From assembly GCA_017694735.1 (NCBI GenBank), contig JADIMN010000169.1, positions 1-21,913 of the forward strand: DNA of 21,913 nt, given 5' to 3'. A model generated the notes under the pieces. That model was not told the DNA's origin. It worked only from the letters and a program-made list of their open reading frames with translations, and searched no databases. Numbering within the stretch: the first letter of the stretch is position 1; each line of letters opens with the position of its first letter. Both the position numbers and the translations under genes were made by a program. This DNA comes from Candidatus Alectryobacillus merdavium. Its GTDB lineage: Bacteria > Bacillota_I > Bacilli_A > RFN20 > CAG-826. Shown one piece after another: positions 1-6,907 of this stretch.

Positions 1-1
1 A

Positions 2-1072
2 TTTAATATATATGCATTTAAAGCAAATAATGTTACTTATGTTCATCGTTTAATTAGTATTACAACAGATGAGGATGGTAATAATTTATATACTTTTAGA
101 GGTGATGTTAATAATGCATCTATGACTCTTGAAAGTAATTTATTATATGAAGATATTGTTGGTGAGTATACTGGATTTAATTCATTATTCTTAGGTAGTA
201 TTATTTCATATTTTAATAGTAGTGTTGGAATATTAACCGTATTTTTAGCTATTAGTATGTTGATATTTTATTACTACTATGTTGGTAAATATCAAAATGC
301 TTATGAAGAGAGAAGAAATATCTTAATTAATAAAGCATTTACAGATAATTCTAACTTCTTTGATACAGTATATAGAACTCTTGTTCTTGAAAATATTGAT
401 TTAGGAAGTTCTACTGTTATTAGTGAACCTCCATATATAGAACCTCAAAAAGAAGAAGAAATTCCTCAAGAAAATGATGTTTCTAATGAAGTTATAGAAG
501 AGCATAATAATGAAAATACTGAAGTAAAAGAAGAAGTTTTAGATGCTAAAGAAGAAGCAAATGTAGAAGTAAAAGAAGACGTAAATAAAGATATAAATAT
601 TGAAGTAAATGATAATAAAAAAGTATATCCTAGATTATCATTATATGATAGACTTCTTGGTGCCAGTGAAGAACAAATTAAAATGTATAATGAGATTAAA
701 CATGAATTAATTTGTTATGGAGTAATACCAAGATATTCAAATAGTGGTGAATCATTTAGATATAATAAAGTTAGATATGCAAAAATTACATTTACATTAA
801 AAGGATTAAGAGTATATTTAGCTTTAAATCCAGAAAACTTTAAGGATTCTAAAATTCCAATTGATGATATGTCTAATATAAAAACTTTTAAAGATATACC
901 ATTAAGTATTAAAGTAAAATCTAAACTAAGTATTAAACGTTGTATTTACTTAATTGATGAAATGTTTAATGAAGTCGGTTTAGAAAAAAGACTAAATCTT
1001 GATAGAATTAACTATCATAGTGAAATGCTTGAAGTCTTAAAAGATAAAAAAATAGACGATGAAGAAGATTAA
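2..1072 (+). CDS. Signal peptidase I, ER/SipW type, with cytoplasmic C-terminal domain (5' end missing)
   Basis: The frame is open from base 2, so the gene starts before the window; the ATG at 122 is internal. The first 41 codons hold the end of a type I signal peptidase catalytic domain. A YVHR motif (His at 44-46) matches the box with the catalytic His of the ER/SipW class, and RGDVNN (98-115) matches the conserved GD-x-N box. One membrane segment follows (about 218-290), then an acidic, Glu/Lys-rich linker (about 430-620). A folded domain of about 125 residues (626-1000) begins RLSLYDRLL and contains YAKIT and LRVYLAL. From memory this domain recurs in Firmicutes membrane proteins; I cannot name its family. 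The expected role is removal of signal peptides from exported proteins, of which this window encodes five. The catalytic Ser would lie upstream and is not visible. The peptidase call is fairly secure; the tail function is unknown. Confidence 0.75.
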   Translation, partial: FNIYAFKANNVTYVHRLISITTDEDGNNLYTFRGDVNNASMTLESNLLYEDIVGEYTGFNSLFLGSIISYFNSSVGILTVFLAISMLIFYYYYVGKYQNAYEERRNILINKAFTDNSNFFDTVYRTLVLENIDLGSSTVISEPPYIEPQKEEEIPQENDVSNEVIEEHNNENTEVKEEVLDAKEEANVEVKEDVNKDINIEVNDNKKVYPRLSLYDRLLGASEEQIKMYNEIKHELICYGVIPRYSNSGESFRYNKVRYAKITFTLKGLRVYLALNPENFKDSKIPIDDMSNIKTFKDIPLSIKVKSKLSIKRCIYLIDEMFNEVGLEKRLNLDRINYHSEMLEVLKDKKIDDEED

Positions 1073-1092
1073 TCTTCATCGTCTTTTTATTT
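1055..1092. terminator. Bidirectional intrinsic terminator overlapping a coding end
   Basis: An 11-bp perfect stem (1055-1065 with 1073-1083) is followed by a T-rich run on the plus strand. On the minus strand the hairpin runs into a T-rich run as well. It serves the convergent ends of the signal peptidase gene and the TetR-type gene. The left arm encodes the acidic end of the peptidase, and its stop codon lies in the loop. Confidence 0.8.
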
Positions 1093-1106
1093 TATTTAAT
1101 TAAGTA

Positions 1107-1658
1107 TTATATGGTTTTAATCTCGTTTAAAATTTTATCTAATACTTCAAAAGCAATATCTCTCAAAGTATCGACATTTCCGACTACTTTATGTTTAAAA
1201 TCTGAAATTAGTTCAATAAAATAACCTTCGATTAGAATATGTAGTTTTGTTTTTACTTTTTCATTAATTGATAATTGGTCGATTCTTTTTCTTATATGTT
1301 TTATAAATTTTAAACACATAAACGAAAAATCATCAGATACTAACATGTTTCTTAATCTTTGTTCGTTGTTATCAACAATATTAAAAATATAAGTAAAATA
1401 ATTTTTAATAGATTCCTTGTTCGGTTCTAATTCAATATTATCAAGAGTAACATAGACATCATTTGCCCAATAATCAAGAATTTCGTTTATATTTTTAAAA
1501 TATGAATAAAAAGTACTTCTATTTATATGAGCTAGATCTGTTATTTCTTTAATACTAATTCTAGATACTAATCTTTTTTGAGATAATAATTTAAAAAAAG
1601 CGTTTGTAATTATATTCTTTTTTTCTAAATTTTTTGATGTTTCTTTAACTTTCTTCAT
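1107..1658 (-). CDS. TetR/AcrR-family transcriptional regulator
   Basis: The 183-residue product has the usual length of a TetR-family repressor. Residues about 15-62 form the DNA-binding region. The helix-turn-helix core (ISIKEITDLAHINRSTFYSY, from residue 35) matches the family pattern of an I-x-x-I-A helix, a turn, and a recognition helix ending in TFYxxF. The rest is helical and would be the ligand-binding and dimer domain; nothing in it identifies the ligand. It lies 40 bp downstream of the sirtuin gene on the same strand and is probably co-transcribed. A promoter-like sequence also lies directly before its ATG, and there is no well-spaced Shine-Dalgarno site. The palindrome at 2469-2492, between the sirtuin and the cation pump, is a reasonable candidate operator. 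The family is certain; targets are inferred. Confidence 0.9.
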   Translation of the reverse strand: MKKVKETSKNLEKKNIITNAFFKLLSQKRLVSRISIKEITDLAHINRSTFYSYFKNINEILDYWANDVYVTLDNIELEPNKESIKNYFTYIFNIVDNNEQRLRNMLVSDDFSFMCLKFIKHIRKRIDQLSINEKVKTKLHILIEGYFIELISDFKHKVVGNVDTLRDIAFEVLDKILNEIKTI

Positions 1659-1664
1659 TGCCTT

Positions 1665-1693
1665 ATTTTATAAAAAATAATTAAGATTTGCAA
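1665..1693 (-). promoter_or_regulatory. Candidate promoter directly before the TetR-type gene
   Basis: On the minus strand, TTGCAA (1688-1693) and TAAAAT (1665-1670) are 17 bp apart. The -10 box ends 6 nt before the ATG at 1658, so transcription from it would begin at or next to the start codon and give a leaderless message. AT-rich DNA makes chance matches likely. Confidence 0.4.
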
Positions 1694-1698
1694 CCTTT

Positions 1699-2439
1699 TT
1701 AATTTAAACTTGAAAATAGTTCGCCTATTGGCTTATTTATTTGTAGTTTTATTTTTTTAGTTATATTTAATTTATCTTTATTAATTAAAACAATATTATT
1801 TCCAAAAAAATAGTTTATAAGTCCTGCAGCAGGAAATACATTTAGACTTGTTCCAGCAACAATTAATAGATCTGCTTCTTGAATTTTAATAATTGCTTTA
1901 GTTATAACTCTTTCATCTAGTGGCTCTTGATATAAAACTACATCTGGTTTTATTATTCCTCCGCATTTATCGCACTTTGGAATAATATCTTTTTTTAGTA
2001 TTTCATCTAAAGAATATAATTTCATGCACTTTTCGCAATAATTTCTATGAATTGAACCATGTAATTCTATAATGTTTTTACTACCAGCTAATTGATGTAA
2101 TCCATCAATGTTTTGAGTAATTATCCATAAGTCTTTTCTTTTTTCTAATTTAGCTAGATATTTATGTGCTTGATTTGGTTGAGCAGTGGTATTTATCATA
2201 AATTCTCGATAAAATTTAAAAAAAGTTAGAGTATTATTTTCATAATAATCATGAGATAGTATTGTCTCATATGGAACACCATATTTAGATTTTAATTTAT
2301 ATAATCCTTTTTCGCTTCTAAAATCTGGTATACCACTTTCAGTAGATACTCCAGCTCCTCCAAAAAAGACTATTTTTTTAGCATTATTAATTAAAGTTTG
2401 TAACTCTTTTATTTCATCCATAAAAAAATTATAATTCAT
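1699..2439 (-). CDS. cobB: Sir2-family NAD-dependent protein deacylase (sirtuin)
   Basis: The 246-residue protein has all sirtuin signatures in order. It has a GGAG NAD-binding loop (residues 27-30), GIPDFR (36-41), TQNID (108-112), catalytic His127 in the ELHG motif, a Cys4 zinc site (C135, C138, C156, C159), and GTSL (196-199) followed by VFPAAG. The length is normal for a bacterial CobB/NpdA enzyme, which removes acyl groups from lysines in the cytoplasm using NAD+ and produces nicotinamide and O-acyl-ADP-ribose. The conserved IIRP element reads IIKP here, a mild substitution. It is the first gene of a probable two-gene operon with the TetR-type regulator, 40 bp upstream of it, and is divergent from the P-type ATPase. 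No Shine-Dalgarno sequence precedes ATG 2439. An alternative start at residue 7 (Met) has none either, so I kept the longer frame. Confidence 0.95.
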   Translation of the reverse strand: MNYNFFMDEIKELQTLINNAKKIVFFGGAGVSTESGIPDFRSEKGLYKLKSKYGVPYETILSHDYYENNTLTFFKFYREFMINTTAQPNQAHKYLAKLEKRKDLWIITQNIDGLHQLAGSKNIIELHGSIHRNYCEKCMKLYSLDEILKKDIIPKCDKCGGIIKPDVVLYQEPLDERVITKAIIKIQEADLLIVAGTSLNVFPAAGLINYFFGNNIVLINKDKLNITKKIKLQINKPIGELFSSLN

Positions 2440-2468
2440 AAAGTTTATAATGTTAATAATCAGTATTT

Positions 2469-2492
2469 AAACCACTTATTTATAAGTGGTTT
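2469..2492. promoter_or_regulatory. 24-bp palindrome between divergent genes, candidate operator
   Basis: Half-sites AAACCACTTA and TAAGTGGTTT (2469-2478 and 2483-2492) are perfect inverted repeats; only the central two bases break full symmetry. Neither side has a T-run, so it is unlikely to be a terminator. It lies between the sirtuin/TetR start (2439) and the pump start (2549), next to the -35-like boxes of both directions. A TetR-type dimer binding here could control both operons; this is inference. Confidence 0.6.
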
Positions 2493-2502
2493 GCAATAAG
2501 TA

Positions 2503-2531
2503 TTGATTTAAAATTAATAATCTTATACGAT
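2503..2531 (+). promoter_or_regulatory. Candidate promoter of the cation-pump operon
   Basis: TTGATT (2503-2508) and TACGAT (2526-2531) are separated by 17 bp and each match four of six consensus bases. The start codon follows 17 nt after the -10 box. The palindrome ends 10 bp upstream of the -35 box. Confidence 0.4.
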
Positions 2532-2548
2532 ATTAGAGTATTACTTTT

Positions 2549-5488
2549 ATGGACAGGATAGAAGATTTATCAAAGTTATATAAAGCGACATCAAGACAAA
2601 TATATGAGCAACTTGAAACTTCTGCTCATGGTCTTAGTCAAGAAGAAGCAAATAAAAGATTAAATCAATTTGGTTTAAATGAAATTGCTAAGAAAAAGAA
2701 AAATAATGTTTTTATAATGTTTTTTAAAAACTTTATTTCTATGATGGCAATTTTATTATGGATTGCTGGAACTATATCTATTATTTCTTGTTTTATTGCT
2801 GAAGAAACATCATCTAGTATTGGACCTTTAAAAGATCCTGGAATGTTATATTTAGGTATTGCAATATTTATGGTTAATATCATAAATGGTGTATTTTCTT
2901 TTATTCAACAATTTAAAGCAAATAAATCTACTGATGCTTTATCTAAAATGTTACCTACTTATGCAAGAGTTATTAGAAATGGTGAAGAAACTCAAATTGA
3001 AGCTAAAGATTTAGTACCTGGAGATATAGTTGTCTTAAATGAAGGAGATAAAATATCTGCTGATGCAAGAATATTAAACTGTAATGATTTTACATGTAAT
3101 CAAAGTGCTTTAGATGGAGAGGCTACTCCTTCAAGAAAATTAAGTGAGTCGTTAAAAGAAGAAGCTGAAAGCAGTATTAGAGTTAAAAACTTTGTTTATG
3201 CAGGAACAAGTGTTTCTACTGGTAGTGCTAGATGTGCTGTTTTTGCAACTGGAATGAATACAGAGTTTGGAAAAATTGCTTCATTAACTCAAGAAATAAA
3301 ACCAAAAAAGAGTCCTTTAGAAGTTGAAATAGAACATGTTATAAAAATTATTGCTAAAGTTGCTTTACTTGTTGGATTAGTTGTTTTAATTTTAGGTATT
3401 GTAATAAATGGTATTGATGAAGGATTTGATAATCCTAATTTATATTTAAATCAATTTGTTATTGCTTTAGGTATGGTAGTTGCTTTTATTCCAGAGGGAT
3501 TAAGTCCTACTGTATCTCTTTCTTTAGCAAAAGCAGTCCAAAGACTTGCTAAAGAAGGAGCATTAGTTAAAAACCTATCTAGTGCTGAAACTCTTGGTTC
3601 AACTAGTGTTATTTGTAGTGATAAAACAGGTACACTAACTAAGAATGAAATGACAGTTAAATATATTTATCTTTTAAATAAAGAATTAGAAGTAACTGGA
3701 GAAGGATATTCATTTAAAGGAAAAATATTAGATAAAGATAATAATCAAGTAACAGCATTAAATAATGAAAATTTAAAACTTGTCTTAATGTGTGGTGCTT
3801 TATGTAGTAATGCTAAAGTTATAAAAGATGATGATGGAAGATTTAAAGTACTTGGAGATCCTACAGAGGCTTGTTTAGGTGTTGTTAGTGAAAAAGGTTT
3901 ATTAAATCCAGAAAACCAATTAAGAATTACTCCAAAAATTAGAGAACTATCTTTTGACTCTACTAGAAAAATGATGACAACAATTCATCAATTAGAAGAA
4001 GAATATAAATCATGTCAAAGAATATCATTTACCAAAGGTAGTCCAAAAGAAATATTAGATAAATGTAAATATATTTATGAAAATGGAAAATATAGAGAAA
4101 TAACAAAACAAGATATAGATACTATTATGAAACAAAATGATGAGTATGCTAGAAATGGTTTAAGAGTTTTAGCTATGGCTTGTCGTTTATTAAGTAAAAA
4201 TGATAAATCTCTACCTTTAGCATTAAGTGCTTATACTCCAGATATAATTGAAAAAGATATGGTCTTTTTAGGCTTACAAGCAATGCAAGATCCTCCAAGA
4301 GAAGGAGTAAAAGAAGCAATTGCTGAATGTCATAAAGCTGGAATCAAAGTTATTATGATTACTGGAGATTATTCTCTTACTGCACTTGCTATTGCAAAGA
4401 AAATTGGCATAACAAAAGGAGATAATATTAAGGTTATCTCTGGTCAAGAATTAAATAATATTGATGATGATACTTTAAAACAATATTTAAAAGGTGAAAT
4501 TATATTTGCTAGAATGGCACCAGATCAAAAATATCGTATTGTTAGTGCTTTACAAGAACTTGGTGAAATAGTTGCGGTAACTGGTGATGGAGTTAATGAT
4601 GCTCCAGCACTAAAAAAAGCAGATATTGGTATTGCTATGGGTATTGCTGGAACAGATGTTGCAAAAGAAGCAGCTGATATGATTTTAACTGATGATAATT
4701 TTGCTTCTATTGTAAAAGCAATTAAAGAGGGTAGAGCAGTATTTGAAAATATTAAAAAGTTTATGACTTATATTATTAATAGTAATGTACCAGAAGCAAT
4801 TCCTTTCTTATTACCACTTTTAACATTAAACTTTATACCTCCAATGTTAACAATACTTGAAATCTTAATTATTGATATTGGAACAGATATGTTGCCTGCT
4901 CTTGCTTTAGGTAGTGAAAAACCAAGTAGCAATATTATGGATAAACCACCAAGAAAGCAAAGTGATCACTTAATTGATGCTAAATTTTATTTAAATGCAG
5001 TTTATTTAGGAATTCAAACTTCAATATTATGTGTATTTGCATACTTTATGTATTTATTATTCTATTCTATTGATCATGGAATTCCATTTGAATTATATAA
5101 TCAATTAAATCATCCAGAGATTTGGATGTCTTCTACTAGTGTTGTACTTGCTAGTATTATATTCTGTCAAATTGGTATGGGATTAAATTGTCGTAGTAAA
5201 GATCAAAGTATATTTAAATTAGGTATATTTAGCAATAAAGAATTAATAGTTGGCATTATTTTTGAAGTTGCATTATTAATGGTTGTAATATTTGTTCCAT
5301 TCTTAAATACCGATGTATTTGAAACAAATGTTATTACAGATTATAAAATTTGGTTAATTATTTTGACTTTCCCATTTATAATAATTTTAGTAGAAGAATT
5401 AAGAAAATATATAATTAATAAAAAGAAAGAGAAAAATAAAAAGATAAAAGAAATAGATTTAACTACTTCAAAGAAAGGAGATAAATAA
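2549..5488 (+). CDS. P-type ATPase, Na,K-ATPase-like class IIC cation pump
   Basis: This 979-residue membrane pump has the complete P-type layout. It has an N-terminal cation-ATPase domain, an actuator loop DGEA (189-192, normally TGES), phosphorylated Asp358 in DKTGT, nucleotide-binding Lys496 in KGSP, a TGDGVNDAP hinge (678-686), and about ten membrane segments. Transport-site sequences resemble the animal Na,K-ATPase alpha subunit more than the calcium pump SERCA: PEGLS in M4 (E316), SNVPE in M5 (N746, E749) and IDIGTD in M6 (D776, D780). The last segment ends in EELRKYIIN, like the EVRKLIIR end of Na,K-ATPase. The M1-M2 region (LYLGI, then FSFIQQFKANKS) also fits that type. It probably exports Na+ and may import K+; the ion is not proven. 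It is the first gene of an operon with two RCK proteins, ending 1 nt before the next ATG. The lysine-rich tail is cytoplasmic. No strong Shine-Dalgarno site precedes it. Confidence 0.93.
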   Translation: MDRIEDLSKLYKATSRQIYEQLETSAHGLSQEEANKRLNQFGLNEIAKKKKNNVFIMFFKNFISMMAILLWIAGTISIISCFIAEETSSSIGPLKDPGMLYLGIAIFMVNIINGVFSFIQQFKANKSTDALSKMLPTYARVIRNGEETQIEAKDLVPGDIVVLNEGDKISADARILNCNDFTCNQSALDGEATPSRKLSESLKEEAESSIRVKNFVYAGTSVSTGSARCAVFATGMNTEFGKIASLTQEIKPKKSPLEVEIEHVIKIIAKVALLVGLVVLILGIVINGIDEGFDNPNLYLNQFVIALGMVVAFIPEGLSPTVSLSLAKAVQRLAKEGALVKNLSSAETLGSTSVICSDKTGTLTKNEMTVKYIYLLNKELEVTGEGYSFKGKILDKDNNQVTALNNENLKLVLMCGALCSNAKVIKDDDGRFKVLGDPTEACLGVVSEKGLLNPENQLRITPKIRELSFDSTRKMMTTIHQLEEEYKSCQRISFTKGSPKEILDKCKYIYENGKYREITKQDIDTIMKQNDEYARNGLRVLAMACRLLSKNDKSLPLALSAYTPDIIEKDMVFLGLQAMQDPPREGVKEAIAECHKAGIKVIMITGDYSLTALAIAKKIGITKGDNIKVISGQELNNIDDDTLKQYLKGEIIFARMAPDQKYRIVSALQELGEIVAVTGDGVNDAPALKKADIGIAMGIAGTDVAKEAADMILTDDNFASIVKAIKEGRAVFENIKKFMTYIINSNVPEAIPFLLPLLTLNFIPPMLTILEILIIDIGTDMLPALALGSEKPSSNIMDKPPRKQSDHLIDAKFYLNAVYLGIQTSILCVFAYFMYLLFYSIDHGIPFELYNQLNHPEIWMSSTSVVLASIIFCQIGMGLNCRSKDQSIFKLGIFSNKELIVGIIFEVALLMVVIFVPFLNTDVFETNVITDYKIWLIILTFPFIIILVEELRKYIINKKKEKNKKIKEIDLTTSKKGDK
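5474..5482 (+). promoter_or_regulatory. Strong ribosome binding site inside the end of the pump gene
   Basis: AAAGGAGAT sits 7 nt before the ATG at 5490 and overlaps the last codons of the ATPase gene, which implies coupled translation of the pump and the first RCK protein. Confidence 0.75.
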
Positions 5489-5489
5489 T

Positions 5490-6140
5490 ATGAGAGTTGT
5501 AATTGTTGGTTGTGGTAAGTTAGGTGCTGGACTTGCTTTAGAACTTTATAAAAGAGGTAATACAATCTCTATTATTGATAAAGATCCAGAAGCTTTTTAT
5601 AGATTAGGTAGTGATTTTAATGGTAACTGCGTAATTGGTAATGGTTATGATAAAAAAGTATTAGAAGATGCTGAAATAGAATATGCTGATGCTCTAGTTT
5701 GTGCAACTGGAAATGATGAAATAAATGCAGTTGCTGCAAAAATTGGAAAAGACACATATTTTATTAAACATGTAATTGCAAGATTATATAATCCTAAAAA
5801 AGCAAAAGTATTTGAAGCTTTAGGTATTAAAACTGTTTCAACTACGGGTTATATGATATCAAGAGCTATTGAACTTTTATCTTATAATATGATGGATAGT
5901 GTTGCTCTTCTTGGAAAAGATTTAAGTGGAGAAATAGTAAGAATTACTGCTTCGATGAATATTGATGGTTATTTAGTTTCTGATATTGATTTAGAAAATG
6001 AATTTAAAGTAATTGCAATTTTAAGAGATAGTCAAGCTATTATTGTTAATAAAGATAGTGTCATAAAAAAAGGTGATATTTTATATATAGTTACAAAAAC
6101 TGATAGTAAAAGAAAACTTAAAATTGCACTTGGAATTTAA
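5490..6140 (+). CDS. TrkA/KtrA-type RCK protein, first copy
   Basis: The 216-residue soluble protein has one TrkA-N (RCK) domain and one TrkA-C domain, the size of KtrA rather than the double-length TrkA of E. coli. The Rossmann nucleotide-binding loop is GCGKLG (7-12), with acidic Asp30 at the end of strand 2. An ARLYNP segment (residues 97-102) matches the usual ARV-x-NP element. The C-terminal half (about 145-216) has the TrkA-C pattern ending in KKGDILYIV. Such proteins form octameric rings that bind NAD(H), ATP or cyclic-di-AMP and gate K+ channel subunits. No TrkH/KtrB membrane subunit is present in this operon; the membrane partner next to it is the P-type ATPase, whose stop codon is 1 nt away. 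Regulation of that pump is inferred from context only. A partner channel could also be encoded elsewhere. Confidence 0.92.
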   Translation: MRVVIVGCGKLGAGLALELYKRGNTISIIDKDPEAFYRLGSDFNGNCVIGNGYDKKVLEDAEIEYADALVCATGNDEINAVAAKIGKDTYFIKHVIARLYNPKKAKVFEALGIKTVSTTGYMISRAIELLSYNMMDSVALLGKDLSGEIVRITASMNIDGYLVSDIDLENEFKVIAILRDSQAIIVNKDSVIKKGDILYIVTKTDSKRKLKIALGI

Positions 6141-6151
6141 GGAGGTTATAT

Positions 6152-6823
6152 ATGTTTGTAGTTATTATTGGCGGTGGTCAAGTTGGTTCATATATGGCCG
6201 ACTTATTAAAGAAAAATAAATGTGACTTTATTGTTATTGATAGTGATAGAAGAAAAATAGAAAAATTAGAGAAAAAATTTGGTAGCGAACATATTTGTTT
6301 AGGTGATGCAACAGATCCAAATATTTTAGCAGCAATTAAACTTGAAGATGCAGATGTAGTTGCATGTGTTACTGGAAGAGATGAAGTAAATCTTGTTTGT
6401 GCAACAATTGCTAAGTTTGAATTTCAATCTCCAAGAGTTGTTGGAAGAGTAAATGATCCAAATAATGCATGGCTTTTTAATATTGGAATGGGTGTAGATG
6501 CTGCAATTAACCAAGCAGATATTATTGGACATATTGTGGTTGAAGAGATGTCTATGAAAAACTTTATGACATTACTAAAATTAAGCAAGGGAGATCATAG
6601 TATTATTCAACTTCAATGTAATGAAAAATCTTTTGCTGCTGGTAAAATGGTAAAAGATTTAAACTTACCAAAATCAGCATTATTAATTGCTATATATCAC
6701 GGCAATGAACTAATAGTTCCAAATGGTGAAACAACAATATTCCCAGGAGATAGAATTATGATGTTCTCTAGTGAAAAAATATATAAAGATTTAACTAAGA
6801 TTTTTACATCTGAAGTTGAATAA
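6152..6823 (+). CDS. TrkA/KtrA-type RCK protein, second copy
   Basis: The 223-residue protein has the same architecture as the preceding gene but is well diverged from it. It has GGGQVG (7-12), Asp30 after strand 2, a GDATDP motif (about residues 51-56), GRVNDP (about 98-103), and a C-terminal TrkA-C domain ending in FPGDRIMMFSS. The nucleotide-binding residues fall at the same positions in both copies, so both should bind nucleotide. Two different RCK proteins made from one message suggest a mixed ring or two separate inputs. A strong GGAGG site 6 nt before the ATG drives translation, and the gap to the first copy is 11 nt. A strong terminator follows, so the operon is exactly pump plus two RCK proteins. 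Confidence 0.93.
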   Translation: MFVVIIGGGQVGSYMADLLKKNKCDFIVIDSDRRKIEKLEKKFGSEHICLGDATDPNILAAIKLEDADVVACVTGRDEVNLVCATIAKFEFQSPRVVGRVNDPNNAWLFNIGMGVDAAINQADIIGHIVVEEMSMKNFMTLLKLSKGDHSIIQLQCNEKSFAAGKMVKDLNLPKSALLIAIYHGNELIVPNGETTIFPGDRIMMFSSEKIYKDLTKIFTSEVE

Positions 6824-6857
6824 ATAATCTAGTTTTGCTTTATACTTTATATATAGC

Positions 6858-6888
6858 AAAAACCCCGACTAAATAAGTCGGGGTTTTT
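6858..6888. terminator. Strong bidirectional intrinsic terminator
   Basis: A 13-bp perfect stem (6858-6870 with 6876-6888) has an ACCCCGACT core, a 5-nt loop (AAATA), A-runs on one side and T-runs on the other. It ends the pump/RCK operon (stop 6823) and the convergent surface-protein operon (stop 6908). Confidence 0.93.
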
Positions 6889-6907
6889 ATTTTGTTTAGA
6901 ATTTTAT

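Noticed and set aside
122..124. ATG at 122 as the true start of the first gene
   Set aside because: The frame is open back to base 2 and those codons encode conserved signal peptidase boxes.
5341..5565. Antisense open frame across the pump/RCK junction
   Set aside because: It is Phe/Leu-rich as expected from the complement of AT-rich code, and is covered on the other strand by two clear genes.
6833..6861. Inverted repeat TTTTGCT / AGCAAAA overlapping the left arm of the terminator at 6858, as an attenuator or anti-terminator
   Set aside because: The stem is weak and AT-rich, lies after the last gene of the operon and has nothing downstream on that strand to regulate.
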